Shown here in pieces: positions 49,654-59,951 of a stretch of DNA of 64,000 nt (its first letter is position 1; each line of letters starts with the position of its first letter). The notes beneath the pieces were generated by a model. The model did not search any database. It was given only the letters and a program-made list of their open reading frames with translations, and was not told the DNA's origin. Source of the DNA: Mariniblastus sp. (lineage in GTDB: Bacteria > Planctomycetota > Planctomycetia > Pirellulales > Pirellulaceae). The position numbers were made by a program, and so were the translations under genes. The stretch covers positions 62,001 through 126,000 of the forward strand of contig JAKVBG010000001.1 in NCBI GenBank assembly GCA_022447605.1, in the 5' to 3' direction.

Positions 49654-51144
49654 ATGAACCGGAATCAATCCAATCCCGCATGTCAATCGAATCCAAAACC
49701 GTTTCGGAAGCGGTTTTTCTTTGCGAACTCTGCCAATGCCTACCAAAGGTCTCTCACCGGCGAGTACGCTAATTTACTACTCGTTATCACATCTCCTCTG
49801 TTGCTGCTCTGGTTCGCCTATTCTGCATCAACGGGCCAATCCGAGCTTATCGCCCTGGTCGCCACTTCGGTGTTACTGGCCTCGCTGATGACGTTTCGTG
49901 GCTACCCCGCCGTGAGAAGTATTGTGTTGATCGCGATGACGGCCAATTTGTTCGCTCTGGTCATCAACCCGAACGTTTCCTTTGGGGAACCGGAGAAAGC
50001 GACCACGATCGTACCGACCTATGTTCTCCTGGCCTGCCTGTTGACCGCCAGTTTTTTTGAATCGAAAGCCTGGCTCCAGTCCTGCCCCCGTTCCACGCTG
50101 ATTAAACTCCTGGCATGGGGAACTCTCACCATCCCGGCAGGCCTGTACATCGTCGTGATCCCCCTGTTCGAATCCGTCTGGACCATGCTCGAGGGAGACG
50201 AAACGAAACTCGCCTTGCAGGACCCCAACTGGAATCTTCTCAATGAGATCACCTACCGGGCTGCCAAGTTTGGTATCTTTTCCGTTTTCGTGTACCTCGG
50301 CGCATGCGTCGGGAGTTTCCTGAATGTCGTCGCCTACTGCGTACCCAAGGGGGAAGGGATTGGCCTGCGGGATTCGAGGTGCCCCAAGTGCAACACCAAG
50401 CTCAGTCGGATCGATAACCTGCCGATCTTCAGCTACATCAACCTCAAGGCAAAGTGCCGAAGCTGCCAGGAACCGATCTCTATCCGTTACCTGGTCGTCG
50501 AGTTGATTGCGGCTACCATCTTTGGCTCGCTCTTCCTGTACGAGCTGGTCACGGGAGGGACGAATGTGCCATTACTGGGAGGGTTCCACGAAGGAATCCT
50601 GTGGGTGATCCTCTATCCGAAGTGGCCCGTGATCAGCGCCTATTTTCTGCACGCGTTTTTCATGTGTGCCGTATTGGTTCTAGCGCTTTTTGAATGGGAT
50701 CATCAACCACTCAAATGGACGTTTTCCATTTTTGTCGGGCTGATCTTCTTTCTCGCCACAGCGGCCTACCTGCCCATCCAACCGGTCCCACTGACCGATC
50801 ATCTGCCTGGGGTATCCCTGACCCTTTCACCCTGGGTAGGACAGTTTTTGAAAGTGGTTGTGGGGTGCTTGGCCGGTGCCGCGATTGGCCGCCTGCTGGC
50901 CATTGCGGTTGCGGCGGCAAAACCCTCGCTACTGACTTACTCGTTTTTCCTGACCGGCATGGTGCTCGGCTGGCAGGCCCTGCTGCAAGTGACAATCCTG
51001 TTTGGCATCTTGCTACTCATGGTGCGCGGTTCGACAAAATTGACCCGCTTACTGGAAGGCCGGCCGGTATCGGTCCTGCTGGTTGCCATTGCACTGCACC
51101 ACCCGTTCTGGAAGATCATCGCCGATGCGTGGCGATTCGATTGA
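49654..51144 (+). CDS. Prepilin peptidase (A24 family) with N-terminal membrane extension
   Basis: GACVGSFLNVVAYCVPKGEGIGLRDSRCPKCNTKLSRIDNLPIFSYINLKAKCRSCQEPISIRYLVVELIAA. Confidence 0.92.
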   Translation: MNRNQSNPACQSNPKPFRKRFFFANSANAYQRSLTGEYANLLLVITSPLLLLWFAYSASTGQSELIALVATSVLLASLMTFRGYPAVRSIVLIAMTANLFALVINPNVSFGEPEKATTIVPTYVLLACLLTASFFESKAWLQSCPRSTLIKLLAWGTLTIPAGLYIVVIPLFESVWTMLEGDETKLALQDPNWNLLNEITYRAAKFGIFSVFVYLGACVGSFLNVVAYCVPKGEGIGLRDSRCPKCNTKLSRIDNLPIFSYINLKAKCRSCQEPISIRYLVVELIAATIFGSLFLYELVTGGTNVPLLGGFHEGILWVILYPKWPVISAYFLHAFFMCAVLVLALFEWDHQPLKWTFSIFVGLIFFLATAAYLPIQPVPLTDHLPGVSLTLSPWVGQFLKVVVGCLAGAAIGRLLAIAVAAAKPSLLTYSFFLTGMVLGWQALLQVTILFGILLLMVRGSTKLTRLLEGRPVSVLLVAIALHHPFWKIIADAWRFD

Positions 51145-51186
51145 GCGCCGGGCGGCAGGAAAACGACGACCGGGAAAAGGGTGGAG

Positions 51187-51261
51187 TGGGCGATACAGGA
51201 CTCGAACCTGTGACCCCCTGCTTGTAAGGCAGGTGCTCTAAACCAACTGAGCTAATCGCCC
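51187..51261 (-). tRNA. tRNA-Val(UAC)
   Basis: GGGCGATTAGCTCAGTTGGTTTAGAGCACCTGCCTTACAAGCAGGGGGTCACAGGTTCGAGTCCTGTATCGCCCA; anticodon TAC. Confidence 0.95.
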
Positions 51262-51420
51262 CAAAAAGTGAAGCATTAATCTATTGAATCGGCCTCGGTT
51301 CTGTCAATTGGCAAACCGGCAAGAACGGCCTGGTCGTGGCAGAAATCTACCAGGGCGCCCGTAGCCCGGACTTGGGGAACCTGAAAACCAGATCGGGCCG
51401 ATCGGTCGTGGTGGCACCCG

Positions 51421-51453
51421 CAAACAAAAAGCCGACCCGATTCAGGGCCGGCT
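51421..51453 (-). terminator. Rho-independent terminator for the 51494 gene
   Basis: Minus strand AGCCGGCCC-TGAATC-GGGTCGGCT followed by TTTTTGTTTG. Confidence 0.75.
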
Positions 51454-51493
51454 TCGGGTGTACTGGAAACGGTGATCACCGAATCTCAACCGA

Positions 51494-51910
51494 TCACTCT
51501 GCCTGACCGGTTATCTCCTCTTTCTTGGTGATCCCCGGCATCGTACCACTCTTAATCAGTACATCGTACGTTTGACCATCCTTGTTCTTCAACTTCTGGA
51601 TCTTTTTCAGCGCCACAGTAAAGGCGGGAATCATGACTTCCTTCTCATACTTCTTTTTCTCTTCACCCTTTTTCGATTTAAACGTCGCGGAGATATCCTT
51701 CCCTTTGAACTCCTTGTCAAACAACTTGCCAAAGTCATTGCGCTGAGATTTCGGCTTCTTGTCGACGTGGCAGGCACTACAGCTGATCTTCATCGTCGTG
51801 TATTTTTTTCCCAGCTCTTTCTTGAAGGTTGTATGCGCTAGCGCGGGCGAGGAACCCAGGATTACCGCCATACCTGTCATCATCATTGCACAAAGAAAAA
51901 TCCGCTGCAT
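51494..51910 (-). CDS. Secreted small protein with single CxxCH (c-type haem) motif
   Basis: Signal peptide to SPALA; MKISCSACHVDKKPKSQRNDFGKLFDKEFKGKD. Confidence 0.75.
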   Translation of the reverse strand: MQRIFLCAMMMTGMAVILGSSPALAHTTFKKELGKKYTTMKISCSACHVDKKPKSQRNDFGKLFDKEFKGKDISATFKSKKGEEKKKYEKEVMIPAFTVALKKIQKLKNKDGQTYDVLIKSGTMPGITKKEEITGQAE

Positions 51911-52084
51911 GCTTTACTCTCCTGTACTGATCCCATGAACTCTTCTGTTGATATGGAGCCGTCCGACCTGGCTCCAACCGGCACCAACTAACAGACATCC
52001 CACCAGGTCCGCCTATCTATTATTCGTCTATTCTAATATAGAAACCGAAGCCGTTTTGAAAAGGAATTCTCAAAATCGAGAACT

Positions 52085-52327
52085 CTAACGGGGATTTTTC
52101 TGGGGCCCAGAGACCTTTTCGGAATCCTGTAAATATTCCGTTTCGGTAAAGTTGATCCAGTAATTGACCGGATCCAACTCGGCAGCGGACTCGTTCGCGG
52201 GGTCATTGGCGGCAAATTCACGCCCGCAATGCTTGCAGCAGACCTGCTTGCCAAGGTAATTCAGATGAATCCGGGCCGAGCGACCACAAGCTGGACAAGG
52301 CTTCACAAAATAAGTCGAACCCGACAT
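52085..52327 (-). CDS. Small zinc-ribbon-like protein
   Basis: MSGSTYFVKPCPACGRSARIHLNYLGKQVCCKHCGREFAANDP. Confidence 0.65.
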   Translation of the reverse strand: MSGSTYFVKPCPACGRSARIHLNYLGKQVCCKHCGREFAANDPANESAAELDPVNYWINFTETEYLQDSEKVSGPQKNPR

Positions 52328-52456
52328 CAGCACCTCCTTGCTCGGACAGAAATCCACGATTTGAAACCGGCCCGATTATAGCCGATTTGGCTGAAATCTC
52401 CAAAACAGGAAACGGATCAGGCGTTCGTCCTTGACAACTGATTAACTGGCAAGGAT

Positions 52457-54022
52457 TTACGGAGAAATCCCTGCTTCACCGACCACCGGGCGGTCGTTGA
52501 CCGCAGGATGGCCATCCGCTTCCTCGCTGGAAACCGGCTCCAGCGAGTTGTCGTTGGCCACATCGATCAACAGGTCTTCCAGTTCCACCGTCAATTTCAA
52601 CAGGTTCGTGATCACGTCCTGACACGAAAATCGGCTATCCTTCCAGGCGGTTACCTTGATCCGCCCAAAAATTCTGCCATCGGCGATGACCGGCACCTCG
52701 GCATGCCATTCCTGGCTTTCACCCCGGTTCTGCCCTGGCTGCTTCCGAGTCGCGTGCAACGATTCATGGATCCAGGGCAAATTCAGATCAAACGTCAAAT
52801 CGTTGATCTCGTGCACATCTGCAAATTCACAAAGATGATCCCAGGCCAATTGCCAATCCCGGTTGCCCTGCAACTGCACCAACGACTGCTGAACCTGTTT
52901 GGCATTTTTGGAACCGGTCGAAAGAAATGTCATGCCGGCGTCCGCCATCCGCTTACTGACCAGCTGCAATTCAGCAATGCCAAATATACGACCGACGAAC
53001 ATGACAACGACGACCATTACGATTGAGATCACCGCGTATTCACTTTCCTGATACACGACGGCCAGGACGGCGCCTGCCGCGGTCGTCGCACACATCATGG
53101 CCAGCCACAACAGACTGAGGCGGGGTCCAAACCCACGTTTGGCCATCGTGTGGTGCATGTGCCCCCGATCGACCGTGTAGATACTTCGGCCAGTCAACCT
53201 GCGCCGGACAATCGCCGCAGCCGTATCGATAAACGGGATGGCCAACAATGCCAGCGGTGCAAAAAATGCGTAGGCCGTCGCCTGCTTGAAGGAACAGCGA
53301 ATGGCCAAGGCGGCCAACACGAAACCGATCAACATGCTGCCAGAATCGCCCAGGAAGACCTTGGCCGGCGGAAAGTTATATCGCAGGAACCCGGTCAAGG
53401 CACCCACCATGGCAAAGGCGATCGCCGCATCAAAGTACTTGCCACTCTGCAGGGACATTGCGCCCAGGGCCAGGCTGATGACGATCCCGATCGTGGTTGC
53501 GAAACCATCGGCTCCATCCAGCAAATTAACCGAGTTGATAGCAGCCAGCATCCAGACAAAGACAATGATCGCTGAGAACACTCCGAAATCGATCTGGAAT
53601 CCCCACAGCTGGGTACCCTCAATATGAAATCCAAAACTGACAAGGATCGTGATCGCAATGATCTGCCCCAGGAGTTTCTGACGTCCGCGTATCCCGATGC
53701 AATCATCGATGATGCCGACCAGCAGCAGGAACGAAGCGCCCAGGATCAACCCGAGGATCTCGGTGCTGTCATTGATCAGTGGGACCGGGTTATACCAATC
53801 CAACGGCAGATAGGTTCGCAGCCAGAGCGACAACGGGACCGCTGCCAGGATGGCATAAAAAATAGCCATTCCACCTACCATCGGGATCACCGAACGATGT
53901 AATTTGCGATTTTCGTCCGGATGATCTACCAGACCGAGAGGTTCGGCAAAACGACCGAACAGCGGCACCAGCCACAAGGCCAGAGCGGCTGCGATCAATA
54001 ATGTGAACAATGATAAGATCAT
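52457..54022 (-). CDS. MraY/WecA-type glycosyl-1-phosphate transferase with C-terminal cytoplasmic extension
   Basis: DHPDENRKLHRSVIPMVGGMAIF; NSVNLLDGADGFATTIG; NFPPAKVFLGDSGSMLIGFVLA; DRGHMHHTMAKRGFG. Confidence 0.93.
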   Translation of the reverse strand: MILSLFTLLIAAALALWLVPLFGRFAEPLGLVDHPDENRKLHRSVIPMVGGMAIFYAILAAVPLSLWLRTYLPLDWYNPVPLINDSTEILGLILGASFLLLVGIIDDCIGIRGRQKLLGQIIAITILVSFGFHIEGTQLWGFQIDFGVFSAIIVFVWMLAAINSVNLLDGADGFATTIGIVISLALGAMSLQSGKYFDAAIAFAMVGALTGFLRYNFPPAKVFLGDSGSMLIGFVLAALAIRCSFKQATAYAFFAPLALLAIPFIDTAAAIVRRRLTGRSIYTVDRGHMHHTMAKRGFGPRLSLLWLAMMCATTAAGAVLAVVYQESEYAVISIVMVVVVMFVGRIFGIAELQLVSKRMADAGMTFLSTGSKNAKQVQQSLVQLQGNRDWQLAWDHLCEFADVHEINDLTFDLNLPWIHESLHATRKQPGQNRGESQEWHAEVPVIADGRIFGRIKVTAWKDSRFSCQDVITNLLKLTVELEDLLIDVANDNSLEPVSSEEADGHPAVNDRPVVGEAGISP

Positions 54023-54076
54023 GGTTGTTTCACCGTTTGCCCCGATTGGAACGGGCAGACTACTTTCGATAAGAAT

Positions 54077-56899
54077 TTACTGCTGTTCATTCAATATGGC
54101 CAAATTAACCTGCTTGAGCAATGCTTTGTATTTGGGATTTCGTGAGTCACCTCGCATAATACGCTCCGCATTTTCCTTAGCATCCGCAAAAGCCCCATAT
54201 CTCAATTGTGCCTGGGCCAGAATAAAGCGCGTTTCGTCGTCCGCCGGGATACTACGAACGGCCAACGTCAAGAGTTCGATCGCCTCTTCAAACAACCCCA
54301 TTTCCAGCCGAACACGCCCCTTGAGTATCAACCGGTCCCGCTGGCTGATCGTCGCATCTGCCAGCAGGGCATCAGCGCGGTCCAGCGTTTGCATGCGGAG
54401 GTCCGGCTCCTCTTCCAGGCGGTCAACCGTAAACTGGTAGAGCATCGCAGGATCATCCGGAAGAATCTCCTCGACAACCTTCTGGCTGCTGACAGGTTGG
54501 ACTCGACGGACGGGCCGCCCGACTTCATCAAGGACCAGCCGACCAGCCTCGTTGTCAAATTGTCGAACGGCATGGATCGTCCGGTTATCGAGTAGTCGAA
54601 CCACGAACTTGTACCGGTCCGGATCGAGTAGGAGGTATTGCTTCAAGTGGGAAGCAGCCAAATCGACATCGCCGAAACGGAGATAAAACAAGGCTGCCTG
54701 TAAACGGTTGCGGATGTTGGACGGTGCCAAACGAGTGGCCCTCTCAAAATCATCATTGGGAAGATTCACCTCGTCCAGGTTTCGCGGAAAGGGGGAGTCG
54801 ATCACCGCATTGATCTCTCCCAACCGCATATGGACTTCGGGCTGAATCGGTGAAAACTGCTTGCTGGTTTCATACCAGGCCCTGGCAATCTCGTAGTACT
54901 TGCCAATGAACTCATTACCGATAAACCGCTTGGCCGACAGGTCCGACCGATCGTACAGGCGCTGCAAGCGTTCATGGATATGGGCAGGTGACGAGGAAGC
55001 GTATTGCTGTTGGATCCACTCTCTCTTATTCTCATCCTGCATCTGGCTAACCTGTTCCAGGTTGGCCATGGCGTTGCAGAAATCGACCTTCGACTTCTCC
55101 ACCCACAGGTTCGCCAGGTGATTCGCTCCTTTCACGCTCGGAGAACGGCGCATGACCGCCGCCAACCGCGTGATTCTTTCATTCAAGTCACCCACTTCCG
55201 GCAAACCCCAGCGGTCTTCGACATACGGCTGCCGGATGATCGACTGGGTAACCCATCGGCGGTAGAGATCCAGTGAAACGGCGGTGGTAGCACCAAACAG
55301 AACGACCAGGACAAGCGAGACCGCAAAATTGGGAAGCCGCCACCCGATCCAGGACTTGAACTTGTGCCGTTTCGGCATGCTCTGGGCCTGGTAACCGACC
55401 ACCCCCATGACGGCCGCTGCCGCCAACATGTTGGCAGGAATGTACAGGCCAAAATCAAAAAACGACGCAAAGGCCTGGCTACCGATGACAAAAATACCGG
55501 TGACCCCGGCCGCGATCGTCGAAGGTGTTTTACCTCGAAACAGAAGCAATAGCGCACAGTAAATAGCCAACGCCCAGGCCGCCAGGTAAATCACCAATCC
55601 AGGCCAGCCCATCTCGACAAGCGTTTGAAAGTACTGGTTTTCGGCATGGGTAAAGATCCGGTCCTCCAGATCGTTACGGTACAAGCGATGAACCGCGTGA
55701 TAACTACCCATCCCCGATCCAAACCAACCCATTTCCCCGACACTCTGCCACGTATCCTGCCAGTTCCGGAAACGCAAATTGTTATTCGACATGTTTCCAA
55801 CGTTGATCTTCTCGAAACGGGAAACCAGTTCTTCACTGAAACCGATCCACGTTGATAAAGCGATAATGGCAGCCATCAGGGGGACCATAAGCACACTGAT
55901 ATTCTTGGGGCGACGCGCCATCCCGTAAAACAACAGTGTCACAACAACCCCCGCGAACAGGCCCAGGACAGCACCCCGCGACAAGGAAGAGATGATCCCG
56001 ACCGCAATAAAAACGATGCCCAGAAGCGCAGCGAGCTTACCTGCTGTCAACTGGGAAACAAAATAGAGGAACTGCTGTTTGAATTGGCGCCAGATCGGGA
56101 TCTCTTTACTGATAATCGGAACGGGACCGTCCGTTCTCCGCTGCAACATCAACAACGCGAACAGGCCCAGTGCACAGGCAAAACAGATCAACAGGTATCC
56201 ACCCGCATTATTTCGATTGACGAACGGTCCAAATGGGGCACCTCCCTGAGTCAATGGGATCTGCCAGAAGAGCATGCCGTTAAACGTCAACTTCTGCACG
56301 ATCCCGAAAAAGGAGATCGCCACCCCGTTGATCGTCATCACGGCCAGGAACAGGAGCAGATGACTTCGCTGTCGAAAATATCGGCACCCGAGCATCAAGG
56401 CACAGGTTGCCATGACCAGCAATCGCAGCATCTGCCATGTCTGTTCCGTGTCGAGGGAAATTCGTTTGCCACCTGCGACTCCCGAAGTGCCAGCTTTGGC
56501 TGTCCCGTCCAATGTGCCAAAATCTGCATAAAGTTCTGCCTGACGCCCCAACAGGAGGTGGGCGACAGAATCGGAGAGGGCGGTAACCTGCAGCAAGCCG
56601 ATCCCGATGCCAAGGGCGACCAACACCGCCAGATATGGAACGACTTGCGATTTCTTTTTTTGGAGCGCTGTGTCAAACCACCAGAGGCCCAAACCCAGCA
56701 ACAGTGCCAACGAAAGAAAGTACTGCGGACCGAACTGAACACTGGCAATCATCCAGGGCGAAACGACGATAGCCGCTAACAGAACGATTCGGGCAGCCCA
56801 AGAAAAACGATCGGACCAGCTCAGGTCTTTCCAGCCACTTCGTCGCCGCGAGGGCGGCTCTGCCATTCCCTGCAATGTCAATTGATTTGGCGAAGTCAT
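54077..56899 (-). CDS. O-antigen ligase/polymerase family protein with C-terminal TPR-like region
   Basis: Multiple TM segments; GPFVNRNNAGGYLLICFACALGL; GSGMGSYHAVHRLYRNDLEDRIFTHAENQYFQTLVEMGWPGLVIYL; C-term helical repeats. Confidence 0.88.
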   Translation of the reverse strand: MTSPNQLTLQGMAEPPSRRRSGWKDLSWSDRFSWAARIVLLAAIVVSPWMIASVQFGPQYFLSLALLLGLGLWWFDTALQKKKSQVVPYLAVLVALGIGIGLLQVTALSDSVAHLLLGRQAELYADFGTLDGTAKAGTSGVAGGKRISLDTEQTWQMLRLLVMATCALMLGCRYFRQRSHLLLFLAVMTINGVAISFFGIVQKLTFNGMLFWQIPLTQGGAPFGPFVNRNNAGGYLLICFACALGLFALLMLQRRTDGPVPIISKEIPIWRQFKQQFLYFVSQLTAGKLAALLGIVFIAVGIISSLSRGAVLGLFAGVVVTLLFYGMARRPKNISVLMVPLMAAIIALSTWIGFSEELVSRFEKINVGNMSNNNLRFRNWQDTWQSVGEMGWFGSGMGSYHAVHRLYRNDLEDRIFTHAENQYFQTLVEMGWPGLVIYLAAWALAIYCALLLLFRGKTPSTIAAGVTGIFVIGSQAFASFFDFGLYIPANMLAAAAVMGVVGYQAQSMPKRHKFKSWIGWRLPNFAVSLVLVVLFGATTAVSLDLYRRWVTQSIIRQPYVEDRWGLPEVGDLNERITRLAAVMRRSPSVKGANHLANLWVEKSKVDFCNAMANLEQVSQMQDENKREWIQQQYASSSPAHIHERLQRLYDRSDLSAKRFIGNEFIGKYYEIARAWYETSKQFSPIQPEVHMRLGEINAVIDSPFPRNLDEVNLPNDDFERATRLAPSNIRNRLQAALFYLRFGDVDLAASHLKQYLLLDPDRYKFVVRLLDNRTIHAVRQFDNEAGRLVLDEVGRPVRRVQPVSSQKVVEEILPDDPAMLYQFTVDRLEEEPDLRMQTLDRADALLADATISQRDRLILKGRVRLEMGLFEEAIELLTLAVRSIPADDETRFILAQAQLRYGAFADAKENAERIMRGDSRNPKYKALLKQVNLAILNEQQ

Positions 56900-57407
56900 G
56901 GGTGGTCCAGAATGAAAAGACGAGACAGAGCAGAGACGCCCTGGGCGGGACGAAATTCGCGCATCAGGATGGCCCATGCGTCGCGGTCAGGGAAGATCCC
57001 AGGAAAGCCATCGGTACCTGTTTCATGCTAGGTTCGGCCAAGATGACTGTAAAGCCGCGCCCCATCATTTTGAGTCGACCGTTTCTGCAATTCCGTACCG
57101 CAATCGGTACGATCGTTAAAGTCCTTTACTGGACACCCTTGAAGTCTCTGATCGGGCCCGCCAGGAAGGGTTGATTGGCCCCCTCACAATCGTCCTGAAA
57201 ACCGGTTGGCTTACCTTCGAGAGCGGCTCGAATCGATCGAACCATGACGCGCGGTGAATGGCTGGTAAGTCAAAAAAAGAGCCACATCAACCCGGCTTCT
57301 ATCCGTCGCGGCAAGTGGGCAGGAAACGTTTCGAAGTACTCAACGCCTCCGAGTTACGTCGCCTTCAAAGCGAGGCAATGCCATTAGAACGGAAGACTGT
57401 ACAGCAA

Positions 57408-57716
57408 CTAGTCAGAGGATCCGTGAGCGAGGGAATAGGTGTACAGGACCGTAATCGTTCCTGCAGCCAGAAGGCTCCAAGGCATCCATTCCCGTGTATG
57501 GTAAGCCCGCTTCACCTCCGCTTTCGGTTGAGGTGTTGCCTGGTAGTAGCTACCCGACTGGTAACCGGCATTCTGAAAAGGGGATGTCTCCTGCTTTTCC
57601 TGCTTAACCACGCCGGCTGAACCGGGACGCTTGACCACGACTTTATCTACCAGCAGAGACTCTACGCCCAGAATCAGGAGGAAGATTCCCAGTGCCATCA
57701 AAATGGATCGAATCAT
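57408..57716 (-). CDS. Small membrane protein, hypothetical
   Basis: MIRSILMALGIFLLILGVESLLVDKVVVKRPGSAG... two hydrophobic segments. Confidence 0.65.
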   Translation of the reverse strand: MIRSILMALGIFLLILGVESLLVDKVVVKRPGSAGVVKQEKQETSPFQNAGYQSGSYYQATPQPKAEVKRAYHTREWMPWSLLAAGTITVLYTYSLAHGSSD

Positions 57717-58127
57717 GTCAATTTCCTATAGGCCAACGGTCTTCCTGAGTATCGTCCATGGAATTGACAGGTTTTAGACTAATAGGACCGGGGCCACAGA
57801 TTGTCGCAATGCCGGGTTTGGTTCCATGCATATGGAAAGAAGTAACGATTGTGGCGTTAAAACGGCGAACGGATAGCCCGAATATGACTCCGGCAAGTCG
57901 TCCCCAAACGTCATTTCGTGTATAGCAATTGAGAGCGATAGTGGTCACAATAACAGGGAATTGGCTTGGGTTCCACAGTCTGGTTTCCTTCCCGACAAAC
58001 GGCGCGACCAATTACCTCGTTCTCGTCGGTCAGCGATCGCTCGGGAACCGAAACGGACAAGCCGGTTTGATCCAGTATTTTTATCGAACGCGGTTCTTCA
58101 ACCTACTAGTAAAGATTATTCCTAGCT

Positions 58128-58514
58128 GTGAACAATCCAGACGAATCTCAACAGAAACACGTCCTGATCGTAGACGACGACCCCGAAATCACTGAGTCGA
58201 TCCGCTTCGCATTGAAATCCGCCGGGTTCCGGGTATCCATTGCTCGTGACGGAAACCAGGGGGTTGCGATCGCGGAGACAAAAGAACCACACCTGGTGAT
58301 CCTGGACATGATGATGCCACGCCGAAGTGGATTCCTGGTTCTCGAGCGACTCAGGCAGAATGACCAGGAACCGATACCGGTGATCATGATTACCGGCAAT
58401 GAGGGGAACCGGCATCAGCAATACGCTGAAATGCTGGGCGTTAATGACTATATCCACAAACCGTTTACGATGGACCGTCTACTGGATAGCGTTAACCAAT
58501 TGTTGGAAGCCTGA
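58128..58514 (+). CDS. Single-domain response regulator (GTG start)
   Basis: HVLIVDDDPEITESIRFALKSAGFRV...LVILDMMMPRRSG...VIMITGNEG...YIHKPFTMDRLLDSVNQLL. Confidence 0.93.
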   Translation: MNNPDESQQKHVLIVDDDPEITESIRFALKSAGFRVSIARDGNQGVAIAETKEPHLVILDMMMPRRSGFLVLERLRQNDQEPIPVIMITGNEGNRHQQYAEMLGVNDYIHKPFTMDRLLDSVNQLLEA

Positions 58515-58570
58515 TCCCGAAACAGTCACGTTCCATCCGTCAGGCCCGCGTCTTAATCAGTTGGTAAACC

Positions 58571-59413
58571 ATGAACTTTAATATCAAAGACATGGGGCAT
58601 GAATTGTCCGATGTTTGCCCCTCCAACGGCTGGCATTGCTCTCATTTTTTCTACCGTTTCGATCGCGCCCGCCTGGCCTCACTGACTGCCAGCCAAATCG
58701 AAACGGGACGCGACCAGTGGACCCAGCTACTTGATTCAACGACCCCCAACGCACCGGCGCGACTGCAAGTCGGCCTGGTTTCCGGCCACAAGGCAGATTT
58801 TTCTCTGATGGTGATGGATCCCGACCCGATTCGTGTGGAATCGATGCACCAGGAATTGATGTCCGGGCCGTTAGGCGTTGCCTTGCAACCGACGTACTCG
58901 TACGTATCGTTCAGTGAAATCTCCGAGTACGTACAAAGCGTGGAACAGTATGCCAAACGGCTCGCCCGTTCCGGTGAAGACCCGGAAAGCTCGGCATTCC
59001 AGACCAAGTTGGCCGCCTACACCGAGCGCCAGAAAAAGATGAACTACCAGAGATTGACCCCCAACTTCCCGGACTGGCCCGTCTCCTGTTTCTACCCGAT
59101 GAACAAATGGCGGTACCCAGGGGCCAACTGGTTTTCTCTCCCTTTCTCGGAACGCAACCGGTTGATGGCTGAGCATGCTCGAAGTGGCATCAAGTTTGCC
59201 GGCAAGGTAACCCAGTTGATCACGGTTGGGATTGGGCTGGACGATTGGGAGTGGGGCGTTACGCTCTGGGCCACCAATCCGGAACATCTGAAACAGATCG
59301 TTTACGACATGCGTTTCGATGAAGCGAGCGCCAAGTATGCCGAGTTTGGCCCGTTCTACACCAGCTATCGTTGCCAAGCGAAACAGGTGCTGGAAGCTTG
59401 TCGAGTCGTCTGA
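58571..59413 (+). CDS. Chlorite dismutase / HemQ (coproheme decarboxylase) family protein
   Basis: GLVSGHKADFSLMVMDPDP...WPVSCFYPMNKWRYPGANWFSLPFSERNRLMAEHARSGIKFAGKVTQLITVGIGLDDWEWGVTLWA. Confidence 0.9.
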   Translation: MNFNIKDMGHELSDVCPSNGWHCSHFFYRFDRARLASLTASQIETGRDQWTQLLDSTTPNAPARLQVGLVSGHKADFSLMVMDPDPIRVESMHQELMSGPLGVALQPTYSYVSFSEISEYVQSVEQYAKRLARSGEDPESSAFQTKLAAYTERQKKMNYQRLTPNFPDWPVSCFYPMNKWRYPGANWFSLPFSERNRLMAEHARSGIKFAGKVTQLITVGIGLDDWEWGVTLWATNPEHLKQIVYDMRFDEASAKYAEFGPFYTSYRCQAKQVLEACRVV

Positions 59414-59468
59414 AAACGCAACTCGGTTGACGAATGTCGAGCAGTTGACCCATCTCGAAACGAGGCAA

Positions 59469-59684
59469 TTACTTGCCGATATCTTTCGTTTCCGAGGGTC
59501 CCAGGCGACTGGATTTCTGGTTCTCTCGTTTTATCGCCTCGTAGACTTCCTGCCGATGAACGGGAACTTCCTGAGGAGCGTCAATACCCAATCGGACCTT
59601 GTCTCCACGAACATCGACGACCGTGATGACAATGTTGTCACCGATCATGATGCTTTGGTCTCGATGTCGCGACAAAACCAGCAT
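59469..59684 (-). CDS. csrA: Carbon storage regulator CsrA
   Basis: MLVLSRHRDQSIMIGDNIVITVVDVRGDKVRLGIDAPQEVPVHRQEVYEAIKREN. Confidence 0.97.
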   Translation of the reverse strand: MLVLSRHRDQSIMIGDNIVITVVDVRGDKVRLGIDAPQEVPVHRQEVYEAIKRENQKSSRLGPSETKDIGK

Positions 59685-59925
59685 GGCTGGATTCCTTAGT
59701 AAAACCGTGATTGCTTGTTCGGATCGATTGACCATGCACCCGACGGGCCACGGCAATCTGACTACAATGGGCAATCCCTTGCCGCGAAACAGAGAAAGCC
59801 GCAAGACTTGCTAGCGGTTCCCGATAACTAACATCGACTCGGTCCGACCGGCAATCGAGAATTGGAGACAAGCTGCCGTTTATTCCACCTGTGACTGATG
59901 CGCCGGCCCCGGAATAGGGATCGAA

Positions 59926-59951
59926 TGAAATCAGGCGCTGAAATCAGGCGC
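59926..59951. repeat. 13-bp direct repeat tgaaatcaggcgc x2 at the fliW 3' end
   Basis: tgaaatcaggcgctgaaatcaggcgc read directly. Confidence 0.8.

Noticed and set aside
57258-57620. 120-aa plus-strand ORF
   Set aside because: Overlaps the better-supported minus-strand small membrane protein; no recognisable features.
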